From Gari tellinella (lineage: Eukaryota > Mollusca > Bivalvia > Cardiida > Psammobiidae): 64,000 bases of DNA. The translations under genes were made by a program, and so were the position numbers. Shown one piece after another: positions 61,470 through 64,000 of this stretch (its first letter is position 1; each line of letters begins with the position of its first letter). Location of the stretch: positions 78,981,321 through 79,045,320 of the forward strand of contig OV277857.1 in assembly GCA_922989275.2 (NCBI GenBank), given 5' to 3'. The notes under the pieces are model-generated. The model had not been told where the DNA came from, did no database searches, and was given only the letters and a program-made list of their open reading frames with translations.

Positions 61470-61678
61470 TACAGTAGAACCTCTCTATTACGACCACTAA
61501 AATGTGTCAAATATAAGTAGTTAAAGACAGGTGACTGCTTAAAGCAATGTGTAGGTGAAACAGAAAGCTCCTACAGGAGCTTTCTGTTTCACTTTCACAT
61601 TGCTTTAAGCTGTCACCTGTCTTTTATATAGACACTTAGCCTTCTTTTTAGTGGTCGTAATAGAGGGGTTCTACTGTA
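61470..61678. repeat. HP-D hairpin element
   Basis: TACAGTAGAACCTCTCTATT to AGAGGGGTTCTACTGTA; core tip AGCTCCTACAGGAGCT, fully paired. Confidence 0.85.
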
Positions 61679-61693
61679 CATGTAAAGAGCACA

Positions 61694-62032
61694 CTCAGGG
61701 CGTTTTAACCTGAGACTCGCGAGTCTAGTAGAGTTTACCAAATGACGTAAAATGGCGCTAAAATCTGAATGCGCACGCACTTTCACCAGAACGACAAACC
61801 CTTCAGACGAGTAAGTAATAGGTCAAATTAGGTAGTCTGGTACCCGACTATTGGGATTTTGCGTTGTCATTTTCTGACGCCATTTTGAAACTCGACTAAC
61901 TCTGCACAGGGACTGGGTTAGCCTAAAGTTCGGTTCAGAGGTCATATGATGTCATTCGAGTACGAACGCGGTTTGTTCACCTGTAACCTGAGGAACTCGG
62001 GTCGACTCGAGGATCTCAGGTGAACACGCTCC
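61694..62032. repeat. imperfect TIR element
   Basis: Left GGGCGTTTTAACCTGAGACTCG, right CGAGGATCTCAGGTGAACACG, with a second pair GTTCACCTGTAACCTGAGG inside. Borders approximate. HP-C flank sequence lies outside it on both sides (to 62213). Confidence 0.5.
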
Positions 62033-62383
62033 AAGGGTATTAACAAGGTGTAGACCAATATCAGAGGGTTACTACAGGAGCCACGTGCTTAGCTTTCACC
62101 GCTATTTGTCATTTTGCAATATATTGCAAAACCAACCAACCCTATCAAGTTAAAATGGACTAAATTGGAAACTGAAACTGTTCATTTGAAGTTGAAGGGG
62201 TGAATGAGTTAAGCCATTTCATGAATTGCAACTGGACAATTAATAACACAATAAGTTTATAACATTCAACTTTCAATTTACATAAATAGTGTATTAACAT
62301 TTATAAACAATACACATACATACACTATGTAGAGTCGGATCCTGTATAACTGGCATTCGCGTAAATCACAATAACCCGTTTTC

Positions 62384-62535
62384 TACAGTTGAATTTCGAC
62401 AACTCAAACTTATTTTGCGACAACATATTTTAGAATTGAAACGTAGCCAACAAGCATACCGTAAAGCTACGTTTTAACTGCGATTTACTGATATGTTCGA
62501 CTGAAGCGAGCTCGGATTATCGAAACGCGACTGTA
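62384..62535. repeat. family G palindrome, TA-flanked
   Basis: TACAGTTGAATTTCGACAAC to TTATCGAAACGCGACTGTA; interior ACGTAGCC...AAAGCTACGTTTTAAC. Confidence 0.65.
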
Positions 62536-62553
62536 AATCAACAATCTGTTAAA

Positions 62554-63637
62554 TACAGTAAAACCTATCTGTGTTTACGACAGGTGACTGCTTAAGGGTG
62601 TATCAAACTCATGAATTTGGGAAAACATTCTATGATGGTTTTGTATTGAAGAGCTATTTAAGATTAATGAAAAAATTGAAAAAAGTGTACATTTTGGTGA
62701 ACAAAATTTTGCTCTACGGCCATGTAAAATTTACCCTACCCACTTTTTCTTATTTTGTCCTTTTCAAACAGCCCGCTTCAATAAAATCCATTTCAAATGA
62801 AAGCAAATATGATAATTTGCTTTTGTGTTATTTATTTCCTGTCTATGTTAGTATTTCTTCATACAAAAACTAATTTAAGAGAAAACATGCACCAAATGTG
62901 AACTTTATAAAGCTCTAAATATCATCGATATGGTACTTTTTGTAAAGGGGGATAACTCTTTTTACTTTAATAACTCAAAATGTTCAACACTGACCTTTCA
63001 GTTTCTTTTCATATTTTGAACTGCCTTAGCATGGGCTTTCATCTGGTAGAATATAAGAAAAAGTTAAATACTAGAAATATTTCATTTTCAAACTTTTTTT
63101 TTTTTTATATGATTAAAAATCTAATAAAATCATGCCCTATAAAACGCATAACTTTGATATTCAAGGGTCCATATTGTTAAAACCTGGTGCCTGTTTTGTC
63201 CTTATTTGGTTTCTATATGTGAAACTAGCACCATAGACATGAAATAAATAATGAAAACCCAAATTACCATGTTTGTTTTGTTTTGAAATAGATTTTACTG
63301 AAGCTTGTAGTCTCTGAATGGGTAAAATTTAAAAAAAAAATCCAAATTAGACTTACCTTTTTCAAATCGCTATAGCTCGAAAAAAAGGACACCACCATAT
63401 TTTTTTTTCATTTTTTCGTTCATCATAAACAGCTCTTCCAAAAAATCAATGATAGAAAAAAAGTTTATACTTTGAAAAATTCGCTTATGGGTTTGATAAA
63501 CCCTTAAAGCAATATGATAGTAAAACAGAAAGCTTCTTAATGGGTTTTCTGTTTTATTGTTATCTTGCTTTTCTCCTGTCTTTTAAATCATATATTAACT
63601 TTCGTTTAAGTGGTCGTAATAGAGAGGTTTTACTGTA
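62554..63637. repeat. HP-D element split at a TTAA
   Basis: TACAGTAAAACCTATCTGTG and TCGTAATAGAGAGGTTTTA ends; the left arm is cut at GCTTAA by 62596-63503, then AAAGCAATATGATAGTAAAA continues. Confidence 0.75.
62596..63503. mobile_element. TTAA-type non-autonomous element, 908 bp
   Basis: Ends GGGTGTATCAAACTCAT and ATGGGTTTGATAAACCC, flanked by TTAA (62592-62595, 63504-63507), the target of piggyBac and Kolobok transposons. Interior is AT-rich with no transposase. Confidence 0.75.
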
Positions 63638-63669
63638 TTTATGTTTGAGACTAGGCTCAGAATAGGTCT

Positions 63670-63999
63670 TTATCTTGCAGACGTTTTCTGCATTACATAG
63701 TACTGGAAAATTCCCTTTTTGTCCACTGACACCCCAATACTCTGTAAAAGCTTGAACCCCTTCACCCTTCTAAAATTTGACGATGACAATAAAACAGGTG
63801 TATGTCCAAATGTGATGAAATATCCGCCATCTTTAACAGTTGTTGTCAGCGCATTCAGAAGGCCTTCGGCTTCACATGTTTTCACCACCTCTGAATTCAA
63901 GAACCTGATGTACACTGCATCAGCGGTACCGGGATTTATCTTGGGTTCGATGGCGTTCCCACAGTGAGCCTCGTTTACACGTTCTTTGGCGAAGTTGGT
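63670..63999 (-). CDS. C-terminal exon of an unassigned gene, possibly methyltransferase-like
   Basis: An open minus-strand frame enters at the right edge and ends with TAA at 63670-63672, giving about 109 residues. It contains EAEGLLNAL, DGGYFITFGHTPVLL, and ends GIFQYYVMQKTSAR. The GGYFxxFGHTP segment, following a helix and followed by a FQYYVMQ strand, resembles the last part of class I SAM-dependent methyltransferases, but I do not recognise the family and no SAM-binding motif is within the window. The rest of the gene lies to the right. The composition (no low-complexity, balanced residues) argues for real coding sequence. Confidence 0.45.
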   Translation of the reverse strand, partial: TNFAKERVNEAHCGNAIEPKINPGTADAVYIRFLNSEVVKTCEAEGLLNALTTTVKDGGYFITFGHTPVLLSSSNFRRVKGFKLLQSIGVSVDKKGIFQYYVMQKTSAR

Positions 64000-64000
64000 C

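Overview
The window is animal nuclear DNA, AT-rich and intron-rich, most likely from a bivalve or another mollusc. The grounds are three spliced genes of clear animal families, a SINE tail of the kind widespread in molluscs, AGCTCACC...GTCCGTC elements of the kind seen in molluscan genomes, and very dense short palindromic transposons. No species is assigned.

Layout. 1-5240 holds two decayed LINEs; the second is split by a 304-bp fold-back element. 5303-6399 is a long-TIR element with a perfect 8-bp target duplication. 7381-11796 (+) is the gene for mitochondrial ribosomal protein mL49 (three exons seen, 5' end missing). 11.8-20.3 kb is repeats. 20347-37697 (+) is a complete 12-exon cytochrome P450 of the CYP4 family (491 aa). 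37.7-46.2 kb is repeats, including a GC-rich fold-back (40153-40889) and a tandem-cored TIR element (43031-44493). 46418-56034 (+) is a complete 5-coding-exon flavin-containing monooxygenase (545 aa). 56-63.6 kb is repeats. At the right edge the minus strand carries the last exon of a gene that runs out of the window (63670-63999).

The P450 and the FMO are both membrane-bound, NADPH-dependent oxygenases of lipid and xenobiotic metabolism and lie head-to-tail 8.7 kb apart. mL49 is a housekeeping gene with no functional link to them.

Most of the DNA is built from short palindromic elements, named here: HP-A (TTAA-flanked ends like CCCATTACCCCATA, core arm AAAGCAGGTTGAAAGTAA); HP-B (core arm AAACAGTTTGGATCCTGA, with several end types B1-B4); HP-C (TTAA-flanked, core arm AAACAGTGTAGACCCTGA); HP-D (TA-flanked ends ACAGTAAAACCTCTCTAT, core arm AAAGCAAGGTGACAGTAA); and E-I, smaller families. 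Cores of A and D are homologous, as are cores of B and C, yet they sit between different transposon ends. The core tips vary in both arms together. A second class (HEL) has a palindromic head, a GTCC-rich run, a tandem core of about 145-170 bp and an end near CTCTTGT, resembling Helitron-like pearl elements of oysters. The most unusual content of the window is this modular, self-nesting hairpin system, not a protein-coding system.
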